This document shows positions 1-12,968 of a DNA stretch of 64,000 bases, piece by piece. Where the stretch lies: positions 1,488,001-1,552,000 of the forward strand of contig JABYQQ010000007.1 of assembly GCA_022605405.1 (NCBI GenBank). The letters run 5' to 3'. The notes below the pieces were generated by a model. That model had not been told where the DNA came from and searched no databases. It saw only the letters and a list, made by a program, of their open reading frames with translations. The first letter of the stretch is position 1. The number at the start of each line of letters is the position of its first letter. The DNA is from Earliella scabrosa (taxonomy: Eukaryota > Basidiomycota > Agaricomycetes > Polyporales > Polyporaceae). The translations under genes and the position numbers were made by a program.

Positions 1-1483
1 AACGCGCGCCCAAAAACCCATCTGACACCGTATCTGACAGCTGGGTCTTCTCCATCCTGACGAAATCAAGCGCACGCCCAACACGCTGGCATGTTCCCTC
101 AAGAATACAACCTTGTGCGCTTCACCGGCACCCCCTACCGGTGTCCGCCACTGTTCCTACGTTACATAGTACACTAACCGGCCTGCCCGCATCCCTCCAG
201 TGCCATCGCGATTCAAATCGTCATCGTACTCACGCTCACGACTGCCCTCTGTCTCGAAGGTCCGTGCCTGATTCGCCGTCTGCAGGCACATACGGATACT
301 CGCCTCAGTCCAGGCACGCCTGAACCACATGCACGCTGGCTAACATTCTCACTTCCTGCGCCGTACATTGTGCACAGCATACGCGATCCTCGATGCCTTA
401 AGAGCCCGATACCAACTCACCGATCTACGTCGCCCCAGTCTCCTCACCACCTCCCAGGCTGTGCGTATCGTCCTCTTCACCGTCCTGCAAGCCTTTTTCC
501 TCCTGTGAGTGAGCGCCATGACATTGTCTTCACGCTCTGCCCCCCGGGCGGGACCGTCTCCTGACGACCATTCATTCATGCCTTCGTGTCACTGTCACAG
601 CACAAGCGCACTCGACACGTACGTGCCGTCGCCAGGCCTGCACATCGCCTCGATCTTCTACCGAGCTCTAAGTGAGTGCTTCCCGCCCGGTTACGTCTCC
701 GCCTGTCATGCAACGCGTGCAGAGTGCTGACCGGCCGCCGGTGATCGTACAGTGCCTCTCGCAACCTCGGTCATATTCGGGCTGACAGAGGTCTGTCACT
801 GTTGTCCATGCCTTTAAATTTCACACAAGTGCTCGCATCACCGGTGCTGACGGTCGTCATCGGACAGGATTGCCTCAGTACATGGAAGAAATGCGTCACG
901 TTTGCCAAGTGTCGACGGACAGACAGGGCCAAGGAATCTGCAATCCCGTTCACATTCGAGATTATTGTGACACGGACAGTGGAGAAGAAACACGAATACG
1001 CACGCGCAGAGCCCATTCGCATCCCGCTTCCACCGTTAACTGTATGAACATACCCTGCCGCTTCCGGACGTTATATCCGAGTATGATTGGACACTGCGGA
1101 CAGGTGCGATGCAGGGTCGTCGCAATGCCATGTATTAAACGACTAGGTTCGTGCGGGGTGCGCGTGTAGGATAAAACGAGCGTGGTGGTATATGTTCGTA
1201 CGTAATGAAACAACAATGATGCCAATATGGGTTGCGGAACGTTGAGAGCAAAGTTCAGAAGTCCATGGCGAGGGGTGGGTATGCGTGAGAGATGGTTGAG
1301 GGATCGCAACCTCAGCACTCAACGGGCCAAGGTCCAAACTACTGCAATGATACTCTTCGTGTGTGTCGCAAGTCCATGCCCGAAGGGAACAACAGGAGCA
1401 CAAAAATCCAGTGTCACTAACGCGGTATGTCCGATGGTTCGCCAAGCCAAACACAATCAGTTCCTCCTGCAACACCGACGGCC
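1..1483. other. No supported gene
   Basis: Only short overlapping open frames occur on both strands, with no recognisable domain and no chain of exons that joins into a conserved protein. This is probably intergenic DNA plus the 3' flank of the GPI-protein gene that ends at 1484. Confidence 0.6.
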
Positions 1484-2295
1484 TTAGAGCGCGACAGCAG
1501 CACCCGCGACGACGCCCAAGGCAGCGAGTGCCAAGGGAGCAATGCGCGGGAGCGAGGCCGCACCGTTCCCGCCGTCGTTGAAGTTGGTGGGCACGGAATC
1601 ATCGCCAGAGGAAGTGCTGGCGGCGGTCTGAGACGCAGCGTCCGGGGTGCTTGATTGTGACACGGTCACTCCGAAACCAGTAGTCGATGGCCTTGGAGGA
1701 ACAGTAACGGTGGCGTCACCCTGGCTACTGTGGGGAGATGAGCATGGGGGGACAAGGAGCGTGGCGAGGACATACCTGGAACCCGAAGCAGCGGCGGAGG
1801 AGGAAGAAGAACGAGAGGTGGCTGCCGGGGAAGACGGTCCAGAAGAGGACGCAGGAGGGCCGTCGATGTGGAAGGAGGGAGTCTCGTCGTAGATATCGCC
1901 GGCGTTACTGGGAGGGTGTAAAGAACAACTCATGGAGATTCGAGGGGATGCTACTCACGTTACGTTGATGGCGCGGAGGGTATAGTCACTGCAGGCAAAG
2001 TCAGTGTCTGACACCCGGGGAGGATGACCAAAACTCACCCTTCAGGGACGACACCAAGCAACAAGGAGATGAAGTCCCTGGTGGGATCGACGTTGTTCGC
2101 AATACTGAATGTGTCATGGAAGATATCCCTAGCGAGCTGCAGCGAGAAGATGGGATCGCCGGCGTCGTGGGTCCATGAGACGTTGACTTGGGAGCTGCTC
2201 CTCCAGGCAACGGGAATTTGCAGGAAGATCCTGGCTTGAGTCCAGGGGACAAGCGCAAGAGCAGCAACGACACTGGACATGATTGTTAGGACCAT
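1484..2295 (-). CDS. Ser-rich GPI-anchored cell-wall protein, Kre9/KNH-like
   Basis: Exons (minus): 2295-2039, 1988-1959, 1907-1484, giving 236 aa. A signal peptide covers about residues 1-20; an in-frame Met at 2280 is an alternative start. It is followed by a Kre9/Knh1-like N-terminal domain at about 23-110, with the typical YTLRAINVT segment rebuilt across both introns. A long Ser/Thr/Pro-rich stalk follows, and the C-terminus is a hydrophobic Ala/Leu/Val tail after small residues, the usual GPI-attachment signal. By family knowledge such proteins are extracellular, anchored to the plasma membrane and wall, and have no known enzymatic activity. The 30-nt middle exon is easily missed. The three-exon frame closes exactly, so the model is solid; the precise biological role is unknown. 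Confidence 0.85.
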
Positions 2296-2931
2296 ACCGA
2301 GTCTCCTGAACCCGACAGAACGGACCTGAGCTTGGAGAACATCGTGTTGGCTTTTGAGGGAGGCGAAGGCGGAGAGAGACTTGCTGAAGGGAAAGAGCAA
2401 GAGTCGTCGACAAGGGCGTCGGTGAGGCTGGTCCCTGCCCACGTCCCGAGGCTTTTCTACTCTGGCCCATTCCCACGCTGAGCGCTCCCCAGAAGGTTCC
2501 CGGAGCGCGGGCAGCCTCCTCATTGGGTCTTGGCTCGGCTCTGGATTCATGCGAGCTGTCCTCCGTGTCAGTAGCCAAGAATAGATGGGCACTCGCTGGG
2601 CACTGTCAGCCCAGCTCCTGCGGCACATATGCGCTCTGCCTCGCAAGCAGCGAATACACGCAGGCTGCACAGACTCGCGCTGATTCGCCGTCCAGCGGGG
2701 GAGTACAACGGTCATATTGTAGTAAGTAGTGTAGCACGACACCCAGAAGCATGCATATGTGCGAGAGAACAGGTCCTGTCGCAGTCGACGGCGCGTCGGC
2801 ATTCTCACACGAACCAGCCGACACTCGCCCGAAGCAAGCCTCATGGGCCTTTCACAGGCCATCCACGTCCACTGCGGGGCTGCAGTGGCACGTCGCCGCG
2901 TCACGGAGACGCTAGCCGGCCAACGTGAACT
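2296..2931. other. Intergenic, GPI-protein promoter side
   Basis: It lies between the start of the GPI-anchored protein gene and the 3' end of ATP23. No conserved frame or motif was seen; it presumably carries the promoter of the downstream minus-strand gene. Confidence 0.5.
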
Positions 2932-3895
2932 CTAGTAAATCTGTCAGGCCATGGTCAGCAATGTGACCTTCACTCCGAACATCTCAGAACGTTCACTCAC
3001 CTCGTCGAACGGTCGTGTGTCATTGAAGCAGCTCTCCCACACTTCGTTCACCGCACGTTCTGCTGTCGCTTGATCGGGACATGCTGGGTTGGCACGCACA
3101 GACAGGATGGCACGGCGCCGCACGCACTCCTGGTGTGAAAAGGCGTAGCCATGAATACACAGGGACCAGAATACGTGGACATTCCTCGGCACGACTTGCC
3201 TGGTGCTGCTTCGAGAACGCAATGAACCCTCTCCGAATCTCCCGACTCCACCTACAGTCTCCGCTCAGACTGTTTGCACGAATCTTGATGCCAACAATAG
3301 GTGGTCCGTCAATACATGGACCGCGATGGGCCTGGGCGCAGGCGCGACGCTAGGAGCGAACGGTATACGCACCTCGCTGCATGCATGGTGCCGGAGATTG
3401 TTCCAGTCCACCTTGAACTTGGCATGGTCGTACATATGAACGAGCTCATGCACAATGGTGTCCTCCATATGACCCTTGCTCATGAACTTTCCTTGACAGA
3501 GCACGACTGCCCCGGCTTCGGGACTGAATCCGCCTGCTCGAGTGAAGTCGCATGGGGCGCACACAATGTCGGATGAGGACACATCGGCACCGGTGAGCTT
3601 CAGGTGCTTCATCATGAACACCACCGCGGGGCCTAGGAGGGAAGGGCGTGGTTACAATGGGCTGGGTAGAATGAGTATGATTCCTGCAAGATTGAGGGAC
3701 CCACTGATACTGACTGTAGGTCATGAGCTCTTTCTTCCACTTCTCGCAGGTCTGGTGGTGGTATTCCTCCATGGCTGCTGCTCGCTCCTCCTTGGATCCA
3801 CCGAGCCCCGTAATCATTGAAAACTTGCGCCTCCACCGTTCATATGTTCGCTGTTCAGGATTGCTGGGGCCTGCCGTGCTTGCGTCGGAGTCCAT
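2932..3895 (-). CDS. ATP23: Mitochondrial inner-membrane metalloprotease ATP23
   Basis: Exons (minus): 3895-3715, 3632-3373, 3283-3200, 3129-3001, 2940-2932, giving 220 aa. ATP23 is an intermembrane-space protease and chaperone that processes and assembles Atp6 of ATP synthase. The sequence shows the zinc-metalloprotease motif HELVHMYDH and the family's cysteine-rich features ([30 protein letters not shown]). The protein ends in Ile-Tyr, encoded with the stop codon by a 9-nt terminal exon. Intron 3 starts with GC (CAG|GCAAGT), a GC-AG intron; the other introns are GT-AG. I chose Met at 3895 because the following sequence matches the usual short N-terminus; an in-frame Met at 3961 exists upstream. 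The length is typical of the family. Confidence 0.92.
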
Positions 3896-5289
3896 GGCGA
3901 TGCAGAAGGAAGAGCTGGCAGTAGCAGAGGTAGCAGTCGGGACCATCAGGGAACTGAGCAAGCAACGATCTTACCTGATAATGCTCGCCACTATGTGATA
4001 GACGCTTGTCGGGTCGACGGGCAATGGTAGAGTGTGATCGTGCCCGCGGCTGTATGGTAGATAGTGTTCAAACGCGCGCACTGTTGCTAGCGCAAAGTCG
4101 AGTCCGATGAATATATGGCAGATCTTGTCAGAACAAACTCGAGCTCGGGTTTGAATGTTGAAAAAGACACAAGTAGGATAAATGAATATCATGCCCTACT
4201 GAATCCCATGCTTGAGAGGGTCCGCAGGAGAGCTCGAGGAAGTCGGGAAGAACGACGTGATAGCAGAGTAGTACAACCTATGTACAGAGCACCTTTGTAC
4301 CAACTTCAGGAGAAAGAAGTGTTCATTCCGAAGCCCTACGCAAGCGCATACAGCTGATACTATCCATTCCCAGTCCATATCGACGCGCGCGCGGCGGTCT
4401 GCCTGCCTCAATACCGTGCGTATCGGCCCCTTGTACTCATAGCAACCTACTCCCATGGTAGATATGCGTACTCACCACGCCCAGTCCTCGCCGTGCTCTG
4501 TGTTGCCGCTCAGTGACGAGTCGTCTCCTCCGGATCGGTGGAGAACTTCCGCGGGGGCGGCCTGTCTTTGCTGGCTGTACTATGAGTTCTCGGCTCCGAA
4601 TCCTTGCGAGGCCGATGGTCGCTCGCCGTGCTGTGATTCTTCTGCTAGCAAAGATAGAGCGCATCAGAGTATCGTTGAGAGAGCGCAAACTGGCAGGAGG
4701 TTGTCGGAGCAAGACGAGGAGGAGGAGGAGGAGCACCAATTTCGGTCGGACGAGGCTGAGTCGCCAAGTGCTAGACGCCCGTCTGGTGGGTATGACCGCA
4801 TGAGGACTTTGTGACGTCATCGTGCCCTCCTCTGCGAGCGGGGGACGTCTGCTTCCCCAATGCCCCAGCAGCCATATAATCCGCTTCTTCGCTCTGCACC
4901 TTGCCCGCCTCCCTTCTCTTTCCCTCCTCTTCTGCACCCTCCGCGACCACAATCAAGCGCGATACTACCTAGTAAGTAGGATGTTGGATAACGAGACGTG
5001 GGCCCTGTAAGTAGTATGCATTGTGATTCATCTCGCACGCTGATCTAGGTGTGACTATATGCGCGTAGAAAGCGCATATAGCGTGCTTCGCTAGCATGCA
5101 GGTAAGCCCTCACCTCGATGCCGCATGTCTACCCGCCCAAACCACTCTCGCATTCACCCGTCTTCCCCTTCCACATGTGTGCTTGAGCGCGTCTCGTGTG
5201 CCTATGATTGCGCGCGTACCCCTTGTGAAGGTAACACCCTCAGGTAAGCTGTTGTGTTTCTCACACTATTGCTCTCGCACCCTCTAGGC

Positions 5290-5480
5290 TCATGCCGTGT
5301 CCACTCTTGCTCCCCTCGCGTGCGCTGTGTGCTCGTCTCACCATCCCGGGCCTGTTTCCGCTCCTCTCGCATCGCTTGTGCACGTCTCACATCTCGTGTC
5401 TATCTCGCATCGTCTCGCTGTGCTCATCTTGCGCCGTCTTGTGCTTGTTTCGCATCGTCTTGTGCTGCTCTGGTAATCTC
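5290..5480. repeat. Degenerate pyrimidine-rich short repeat
   Basis: Variants of CTCGCATCGTCT and CGTCTTGTGCT recur imperfectly about every 20 nt between about 5290 and 5480. They create long but repetitive Ser/Cys/Ala open frames on the plus strand. It looks like decayed simple-sequence DNA rather than coding sequence. Confidence 0.45.
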
Positions 5481-5876
5481 AACGCTCAGGCTCGTGATCC
5501 GGGCTCACGGTGTCGTCTCATGTCCATCTCAGTGCGCTGGGGTTGTGCTTCCCTTGCATCTCGCGCATACGGCCAGGTGAGTCCATGACCCCTTACGTGT
5601 ACTGTTACAGGTACTCAGCGTAGTAGGCTCCCGCACATGTACCAGCTGTAGTAGTGTCGCTGATTAATATATTTGCCATTTGGTCTCATTTCTCGAGCAT
5701 GGCCTGAGTAGTATTACTAAATGCTATCCGCTGTGAGTATCTGAATGCCTAGGTTCGGCTACAGATATGACCACCCGCTGTAAAGACAATCGGATGTGAT
5801 AGAATGCATCGTGCGCGGTAGAATGCCCCCAGGGCCTCTGTAGTGAACCGTCGAGCCTGCCCGCCTTCTATCGAGT

Positions 5877-5940
5877 ATGATAGAGAGCGCCCGTGGACTC
5901 TATCATGCGCTACCGTAGACCACGCGAGCTATGATAGAGA
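5877..5940. repeat. Repeated ATGATAGAG motif, part inverted
   Basis: ATGATAGAG at 5877-5885 is followed by its reverse complement CTCTATCAT at 5898-5906, and again in direct orientation at 5931-5939. Related TATCATGC sequences occur at 5901 and near 6026. This could be a hairpin or a remnant of a small element; no function is assigned. Confidence 0.4.
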
Positions 5941-6290
5941 ATCATCGCACACGTCGCATTTCTAGCACTCTCTACTCGGTTAAGGCAAGGTCCATCGTGG
6001 GAAGAATTCACTTTACGGACCCTATCATGCTCGAAGGCTTCTACCATCTATGACCGTACTCAGTGCCGGTTCCCTGATGACAAAGGTCCCTTAGTAGGTC
6101 CGGGCGCGCCGCGTCACTTCAATTGAAACCCTAACCCCATGAAATCACCTAGTATTCGGCATTGAACATTCGACTCCAGTCTCCGAGCTAATGTACACGA
6201 GCACAGATAGAGATGTGTACATATGCAGCACAAACTAAGTCTGCATACGAAGAGCTGCCACACATAGTGTAAGACCGGCATAACAGTTAA

Positions 6291-7550
6291 CTACAGCTTC
6301 GCTGGGTTCTTCCAGGTCGGCTTCCGTTTCTACCGATGTGCCGATGGTCAGAGTCCAGACGTCTGGATGGACTGAGTGCTGTGCTATGATACTCACCTCT
6401 GAGAAAGCTTTCAGGCCCTCCTATGTTAGGTAAGCCGTGAGCATGAAGAAACAGCTGGAACTGAAGAAAAGGCACCGTTATATTCTCGCTGACGAACGCT
6501 CGCTTGCTTTCCTTCGAGTTGATGTGGGCAGCGACAGCATCCTCGACACTGCCATGTTGATTGGCAAGAAGCAGTGCACGCTTCGTGCTTTGAACGGAGT
6601 CGGGACTAGAGTTCTGCACGATCTCAGCGGCCCACGCCAAAGCAGTCGACAAGACCTGGTCCTTCGGAACGACTTTGTTGACGCTGCACGCCCGCGTGAG
6701 ATTAACGATGAACCACATCTTGTCAGTAATCACTCACAAGCCAAACCGGATAGCTGCCTCGGCAGCGGGCACCGGCCTTCCAGTGAGGAGCAGTTCGCTC
6801 GCGAGCTAGATGCCGTTTACGTGAGCCATCTTCCCGCGAAGTTGCTCGAATGCATACCTGGTGACCAGCAATGCGTGCCAGCCGAGGCATACCTGTGTCA
6901 GAACTTCAGCACGATCCACGGATTTTGCCATGAGATCATCCTTACGGACCTCCTTGAACGGCCACCACTCCGCGACGAACTTCGGGAAGCGCGAACTTCG
7001 CGTCTTCACCTGCAATGACCAAGTCGCAGTTGAGGACGATCTCCATTCCTCCGCCATATGCACCGCCATTGACTGCGGCAATTACGGGCTTGGATGTCGT
7101 GGTCCTGCGGGAAAGAGACGCGAAGCCGTCTACACCGGTGATGATGGCTTTTTGGTCCGCGTCCGCGCCGCCACCAGCTTGCCGCTTATTCCAGCTAGAC
7201 CAATACAACACGCCTCAATATGGTGCCAACACATCATTTACGCAGGACGTACGCAATTAGATCGGCACCGGCGCAGAAGAGTCGACCTTCCCCTGTGACC
7301 ACGGCGATCCTACATATGGGGAATGTTCAGCTCGAAGGTGCGCTCCTGAACTGAAGCGCCAGACAACCCACCAGAGACCAGGCTCGTCGTCGAACCAGTC
7401 CATGATCTTCTTCACGTCGTCAGTCATGTTCGGAGTGACGGCGTTCAGAGCTTTGGGCCGGTTGAAGGTCAAGAGCATGACATGGTCTTGTGGGAAGGAG
7501 ACCTTGACTTCGTTCGAGTGCGCCGGAGGTTGGTATGCTACGTTGGACAT
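6291..7550 (-). CDS. Enoyl-CoA hydratase/isomerase, predicted peroxisomal
   Basis: Exons (minus): 7550-7372, 7309-7253, 7194-6950, 6892-6858, 6805-6738, 6683-6494, 6420-6397, 6329-6291, giving 278 aa. It is a crotonase-fold protein that hydrates 2-enoyl-CoA in beta-oxidation or acts on related carnitinyl-type CoA esters. Visible motifs are FCAGADL (oxyanion hole), [20 protein letters not shown] (second oxyanion-hole loop and CoA site) and ALPEVRRG with the usual catalytic-region Glu. The last two exons (24 and 39 nt) give a C-terminus ending in Ala-Lys-Leu, a peroxisomal PTS1 signal. The frame closes through all eight exons. The exact substrate cannot be told from sequence; a carnitinyl-CoA dehydratase-like annotation is possible. 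Confidence 0.9.
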
Positions 7551-7918
7551 CTTCTGGGTCCTCGCTGTAAGAGAGGCTTCGGCACACTAATGCTATGATA
7601 GACTACTGACGATTGGGTAGTGTTAGTGGGTATCCGGAGCTCACAACAACGTAGAATAAGACCAGGGTGCGGGGTCGTGCCTCAAGTGGGATGCGGGGAT
7701 AATAGGCGCCCCGGTAATGCCGGGTAACATTGTCCGACCGAGTTAGTGAGGTTAGGGTCTGTCGATGGCACTCCTGTAAAAAGTCTGGTATCTCCTAAGC
7801 TTCAAGTTGAATCGTCTGCCAAGGAAGGGGGCTGACTGCTGACGAATGCTCGCGCGCGGGGAAGTTCGTCGATCAACCCCGGACTGAGGTCATCTGGTAC
7901 ACGTCGACAACGGGCAAC
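7551..7918. other. Intergenic between two minus-strand genes
   Basis: No coding signal was seen. It holds the presumed promoter of the enoyl-CoA hydratase gene and the 3' flank of the rRNA methyltransferase gene. Confidence 0.5.
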
Positions 7919-8989
7919 TCAATCCTGCAGACAAAACTCCCAGGTACGGTCCTCCCCACCCTCGCCGGTCTTACCCTCTCCATGCGCTCGTTCTCCCTTG
8001 GTCATTCGATGCTCATAGCCCGCCCATAGCTGACGGTGGAACACAAATGACCGAAGCTGGATGTACTTCGGGTTCGGTTTCTGTCCTGACGACTTCGGGG
8101 GCGGGGGATTTTTAGCCAGCTTAGGCAACTCCCTGTGTAGTAGAGGGGGCAGACATAAACTAGTCTATTCGTCTTGAGGCAGCTAGAGAACCTACCACAG
8201 TGTATACGGCGGAACATTCCTCAGGGTCACTAGGACAGTCCCCCGAGCTGAGCGGGCCGTGTTGATATCTTGAGAGACATCCTCTAGGTCCGCCTCGTCG
8301 TCATCTGAGCCATCCTCCAGATTGCGTTTCCGTTTCCGGGCTTTGTGAACGACTGGTATTGGCCCCGATACAAGCAGGGTAGCAGCAGAACGTAGGAAGC
8401 CCAGGAGGAGGAGTTGGTTAGACAAGATGTTCCTGTCCTGGTCGGTGATTCCCGTCCCTAACGTCTTCGTCAGTACGTCTCGATCTTAAAGGCAACGGAG
8501 GTACACACCTGCATGGGGGAAGTTCCAAACTATTCGGTCGAATTTTCTGCCTTTCAGAGGAGCACACCTATCCAGCTTAGTGGCATCGACGCCAAACAGC
8601 ACCTCCACGCCTCTCTCACGGATAGCGGCTATCATCTCCGCCGCATCCGGGTATTTAGAGCAACATTCGTCCTCGCTATCGTACGCCGTCGCGACGATAT
8701 TGGATGGCGGGAGGAACTCCAACGAGGGCGGGGGCGAGCACACAAGCGCGCGGGCAAAGGAGAAGTTTCCTTCGCCGATCAATAGAATTTTGTCGGTAGG
8801 ACTGAAGGGAATCGTCGGCCGTGCCTGCGAGGGATTGGTGGCTCTCTCCTTCCCCTTCCCTTTCGTTCCTCCGGCCTTCGCGCGCTCAGCGTGTTGCGCT
8901 GCGTGTGCCGCCTCTTGCTTCTTCTTCAAACGCGATTGCTGCGAGGACAGGGCCGCTTTCAAGGAACCTCGTTTGGCGGATTTGCCCAT
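7919..8989 (-). CDS. 25S rRNA (uridine-N3)-methyltransferase, BMT5-like (DUF2431)
   Basis: Exons (minus): 8989-8509, 8457-8196, 8132-7919, giving 318 aa. By family knowledge Bmt5-type enzymes methylate a uridine of large-subunit rRNA in the nucleolus using SAM. The N-terminus is Lys/Arg-rich and nucleolar-like. The SAM-binding motif ILLIGEGNFSFARAL follows, then DRIVWNFPHAG and the family block GTGITDQDRNILSNQ formed across intron 1. There is an acidic insertion (EDGSDDDEADLEDV) at about residues 210-225. I chose the Met at 8989 (MGKSAKRGSLKAAL), which matches relatives; an in-frame Met at 9118 would add an unconserved leader. It is divergent from RAMP4 with about 250 bp between the starts. 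Confidence 0.87.
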
Positions 8990-9235
8990 AGACCGTTTAA
9001 TGATAGTTGAGGAGGTAGAGATCAAGGCGGTTGTTTGCGCATGTTGGAAACAGAAGCCTTTGGCATACAGCGTCAAACACCGGACTTTACGCCCGAGCTC
9101 CGTGACCGAGTCGAGCAATCGACGTGGCGTCTAAGCAGCTTGACACGTCTGTTACATACCCTCACCTCTACCTCGCGCGAACCCAGCTCCTCCCTGGTCC
9201 CAGTCGCTCTTTACCCTGCTACTCACACCATCATC

Positions 9236-9569
9236 ATGGTCTGTCTCCATCTGGGTTCTCGGCTGCACAACATCAATGTGACTGACGCGTGCCATCTCCG
9301 TGACAGCCCACCGAATTCGAGCTCCGTAAGAGGAACACCCAATTCGCGGACAAGGCTCGCGCGGGCAAAAACCCGATCAAGCCCTCTCGTCAGGAGCGGC
9401 TGTCAAAACGGAGTCCAATCAGCCTCTGGGCGTTGGGTATCATTCTGTTCGTTGTAGTGGGTGGAGGTACGTCTGCAACTACCTTTTGCTAGACCACAGC
9501 CGGACGCCAACAACCCCTTTCTGTTCGCGCACAGTGATGTTCGAACTCCTCCGTCTATTCTTCCTGTGA
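9236..9569 (+). CDS. Stress-associated ER membrane protein RAMP4/SERP (Ysy6-type)
   Basis: Exons: 9236-9238, 9307-9466, 9535-9569, giving 65 aa. RAMP4 is a small tail-anchored protein that associates with the Sec61 translocon and stabilises membrane proteins during ER stress. The product has a basic N-terminal half with FADKARAGKNPIKPSRQE and one C-terminal membrane segment (ISLWALGIILFVVVGG, then VMFELLRLFFL) split by intron 2. The first exon is only the ATG codon, followed by GTCTGT; the acceptor GACAG gives the second codon CCC. Length and C-terminal pattern match the family almost residue for residue. The start exon is inferred: it is the nearest ATG giving a valid splice, and a different leader exon cannot be excluded. 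Confidence 0.85.
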
Positions 9570-9807
9570 TCGTCTGCTATAATGGAGTGCGTCTCCGGAC
9601 GTCGGCACGAGGGCATCTCGTTGTACAACAGCCACTCTTCGATGTAACTTATGTTGCTCAACCTAGTCATTGGATCTCATTCTATCTTCAGCTCGCAAGC
9701 ATGCAAGTGAGGTCTTCCGAGCCGTCGCGATTGTAACGTTGCACAGAGTCATCGATACATGTCAGTGTCACCAGACCGTCCTTCTCGAGATGATCATGCT
9801 TCCAATA

Positions 9808-11652
<1,845 letters not shown>

Positions 11653-12186
11653 GATGTTGGAGTGTTTTGCAGAGCGAAAGTGCCACCAGGAAGACTTTGA
11701 GAGGGACTAGTACACAGCAGGAGGTTCAAGGACGAAGAGCAGTATTTGTGTGGCTGAGGGGAACAAGGACGACCGTCCATGGCTTCTCGCCGGCGTTCGC
11801 GTCGCGTCACAGACGCGGTCCTCACGCATGTCACGACCGGGTCACGTTTCATCCCGCAGGAGATTCCGGGAAATCACGTATGCTTGTTGTGCGCTGCAGG
11901 CCTCTGGTATGTAGTGGTGTATTATAAAGAGCAACGTCGGAAGGTATGGCGGTCCACACGGTTACATAGTAGCATGGGCATGCATTATGTACGGATGTAT
12001 GGGAAGAACACCATCGCACCAAAACGATGTAACATACGGATGTACGGGGATGGGTGTGCTGTCCAACGACTCACTGAAGGCTTCAGGTTGTCGGATCCCT
12101 CGTGCGCTCTAAGTCGTGCATGGTCCTATCGAAAGCAGACCTGCATTCTAGGCATTCTAGATGAAGGGGTACAGATGGCGTCCACG
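11653..12186. other. Intergenic
   Basis: It lies between the starts and ends of two minus-strand genes. A short imperfect direct repeat (ACGGATGTAT.. / ACGGATGTAC..) is present near 11990-12045; nothing else is recognisable. Confidence 0.5.
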
Positions 12187-12624
12187 TCACTGAGACTCCG
12201 CTTCCCACTTTGCAATCAACTTCTCGAGGTCGAATCGAGGGTCTTCCGGGTCGGTGACGACTGAGGTAAAGGAGCGGTCATAAGCATATGCTCCAAATTC
12301 ACTGAGGAACGGGCAATGCAGAAGGGACTTCCATGGGGGGAGAGGGATAGAGGGGTATTGGACGGAACAGAGGCACTCACCACCATCCTTGCCACTCTCC
12401 TGCTTCCTCTTGAACGCAGCCTTCGCCTCCTCGATCAGATGCTCACGCTCATGAATGGCATGGTGCTTGACTTCGGCGTCATGCGCCTTTTGTAGTGTGC
12501 GACGGTGCGCAATACCGTAGAACACACCACCAAGGAGAGCGGTGTACCTCACAACCTAACGGAATTCAGAGAGCCGCACCGCAGCTGACCAGAATGAACA
12601 TACGTTGACAGTAGTGGAGGCCAT
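12187..12624 (-). CDS. Mitochondrial ATP synthase subunit e
   Basis: Exons (minus): 12624-12604, 12555-12381, 12260-12187, giving 89 aa. Subunit e is a small inner-membrane protein of the Fo sector needed for ATP synthase dimer formation and cristae shape. The sequence has the N-terminal membrane segment with the GxxxG-like VRYTALLGGVFYGIAH, then a charged coiled-coil tail (HHAIHEREHLIEEAKAAFKRK), and ends in LEKLIAKWEAESQ. Length is typical. Its ATG faces the start of the Ies4-like gene across 344 bp. Confidence 0.9.
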
Positions 12625-12968
12625 TCCGAACGCGAGATCCCGGGTGTCAAGGAAGGGAGCGGGAAATCACCTGGATGAGACCAATCCAGACATGCCAATG
12701 AATGCGGGCACCCAGCATCATCAAGGAGCAGAGAACGCTCACCAGGGAAAGAAGAGAGATGGATGTGTGAGCCTGGCGAAGCCGTTTGCTTGCCTTGGTC
12801 GACGTTGGACGGGGAGAATAGGATGTTTGCTGACGTAACGCAGACGGTTCCCAAACAGAGCAGCAGTGTTCGGGGTCATTACTGGGCGTCTGCACCTCCT
12901 ACTGCCTCTACCCACCGCGTCTCTGCTGGCCCCTTGTCACTCGTTCCGTCTCTCAAACATCCCTGACA
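12625..12968. other. Divergent promoter region
   Basis: It is shared between ATP synthase subunit e (minus) and the Ies4-like gene (plus). It contains pyrimidine tracts and no clear TATA box. Confidence 0.5.

Larger units (their letters stand above)
3896..6290. other. Gene-poor stretch, 2.4 kb
   Basis: No exon chain could be assigned. The longest minus-strand frames (4437-4952, 4196-4456, 3971-4192) have no recognisable domain; the last contains a fairly protein-like stretch but cannot be joined to neighbours. The stretch also contains the degenerate repeats listed separately and, at about 5600-6290, AT-richer DNA downstream of the enoyl-CoA hydratase gene. Confidence 0.5.

Noticed and set aside
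4437..4952. 171-aa minus-strand Arg/Leu-rich frame
   Set aside because: It has no domain, a biased composition and no linkable flanking exons; a small unknown gene cannot be excluded but is not supported.
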